NCBI GenBank assembly: GCA_003231795.1
Contig: QIJI01000490.1
Coordinates: forward strand, 1 to 5,649
Origin: Gammaproteobacteria bacterium
GTDB taxonomy: Bacteria; Pseudomonadota; Gammaproteobacteria; GCA-001735895
DNA: 5,649 nt
Direction of reading: 5' to 3'
Below are positions 5,507 to 5,649 of this stretch, piece by piece (within the stretch, counting starts at the first letter, position 1; each line of letters begins with the position of its first letter). Under the pieces are notes generated by a model that saw only the letters and a program-made list of their open reading frames with translations, did not search any database and had not been told where the DNA came from. Both the position numbers and the translations under genes were made by a program.

Positions 5507-5649
5507 TTCATAAATTTGCACGAAGATCGCACAGAACATTGATTTCACAAGGAAATTACCGAAGAAGTCTCGTATCAATGATTCCGGGCGACTGAGGAAA
5601 TATTCCTTGTGGAATCAATGGGCAAGCGAGATCGTGCATAATTTATGAA
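5507..5649. repeat. Long imperfect palindrome, MITE-like or end of a mobile element
   Basis: The two halves of this 143-bp stretch pair with each other. TTCATAAATT at 5507-5516 matches AATTTATGAA at 5640-5649; TGCACG at 5517-5522 matches CGTGCA at 5633-5638; and an 18-nt segment at 5537-5554 matches 5603-5620 with one mismatch that would be a G:T pair. All pairs share a centre near 5578. The right arm reaches the window edge, so the full length is unknown. No open frame of meaningful size lies inside. It resembles a non-autonomous palindromic element, or the end of an insertion sequence continuing past the window. I cannot assign a family. Confidence 0.6.

Noticed and set aside
5563..5643. 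27-codon minus-strand frame inside the palindrome
   Set aside because: It has no good ribosome binding site or homology signal and is fully explained by the repeat structure.

Overview
The window looks like chromosome of a non-spore-forming gammaproteobacterium of middling GC content. The evidence is an almost colinear CysB protein and two small families, DUF1820 and DUF3301, that I know mainly from Gammaproteobacteria. I cannot name a genus.

Layout. Positions 1-148 (minus strand) hold the start of a DUF3301-type membrane protein that runs off the left edge. Positions 149-313 are a divergent intergenic region with an 8-bp inverted repeat and a possible -10 box. From 314 to 4322 six plus-strand genes are packed almost end to end, with junctions of 8 nt gap, 30 nt gap, 7 nt overlap, 17 nt gap and 8 nt overlap: a glutaredoxin, a DUF1820 protein, a family 2 glycosyltransferase, a nucleosidase/phosphorylase-fold protein, a radical SAM protein of the spore photoproduct lyase family, and a short-chain dehydrogenase. 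I see no terminator inside this run, so it is probably one operon or two nested ones. After about 100 nt comes cysB, the LysR-type regulator of sulfur assimilation, apparently with its own promoter. The last 210 nt are non-coding and contain a long imperfect palindrome that reaches the right edge.

How the genes may work together. The last four genes of the run (glycosyltransferase, nucleosidase, SPL-like radical SAM, SDR) are the interesting part. Two of the three junctions overlap, so their products are probably needed together. Spore photoproduct lyase repairs a UV thymine lesion in spores, but nothing here suggests sporulation, and one tyrosine of the hydrogen-transfer relay known from the Bacillus enzyme is phenylalanine here. 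The nucleosidase-like protein keeps residues that align with the catalytic Glu/Glu/Asp of MTA/SAH nucleosidase, but its core is shorter and it has a C-terminal extension. It might remove 5'-deoxyadenosine made by the radical SAM enzyme, or process a modified nucleoside. The pathway is not known to me; this is inference from gene order and motifs.
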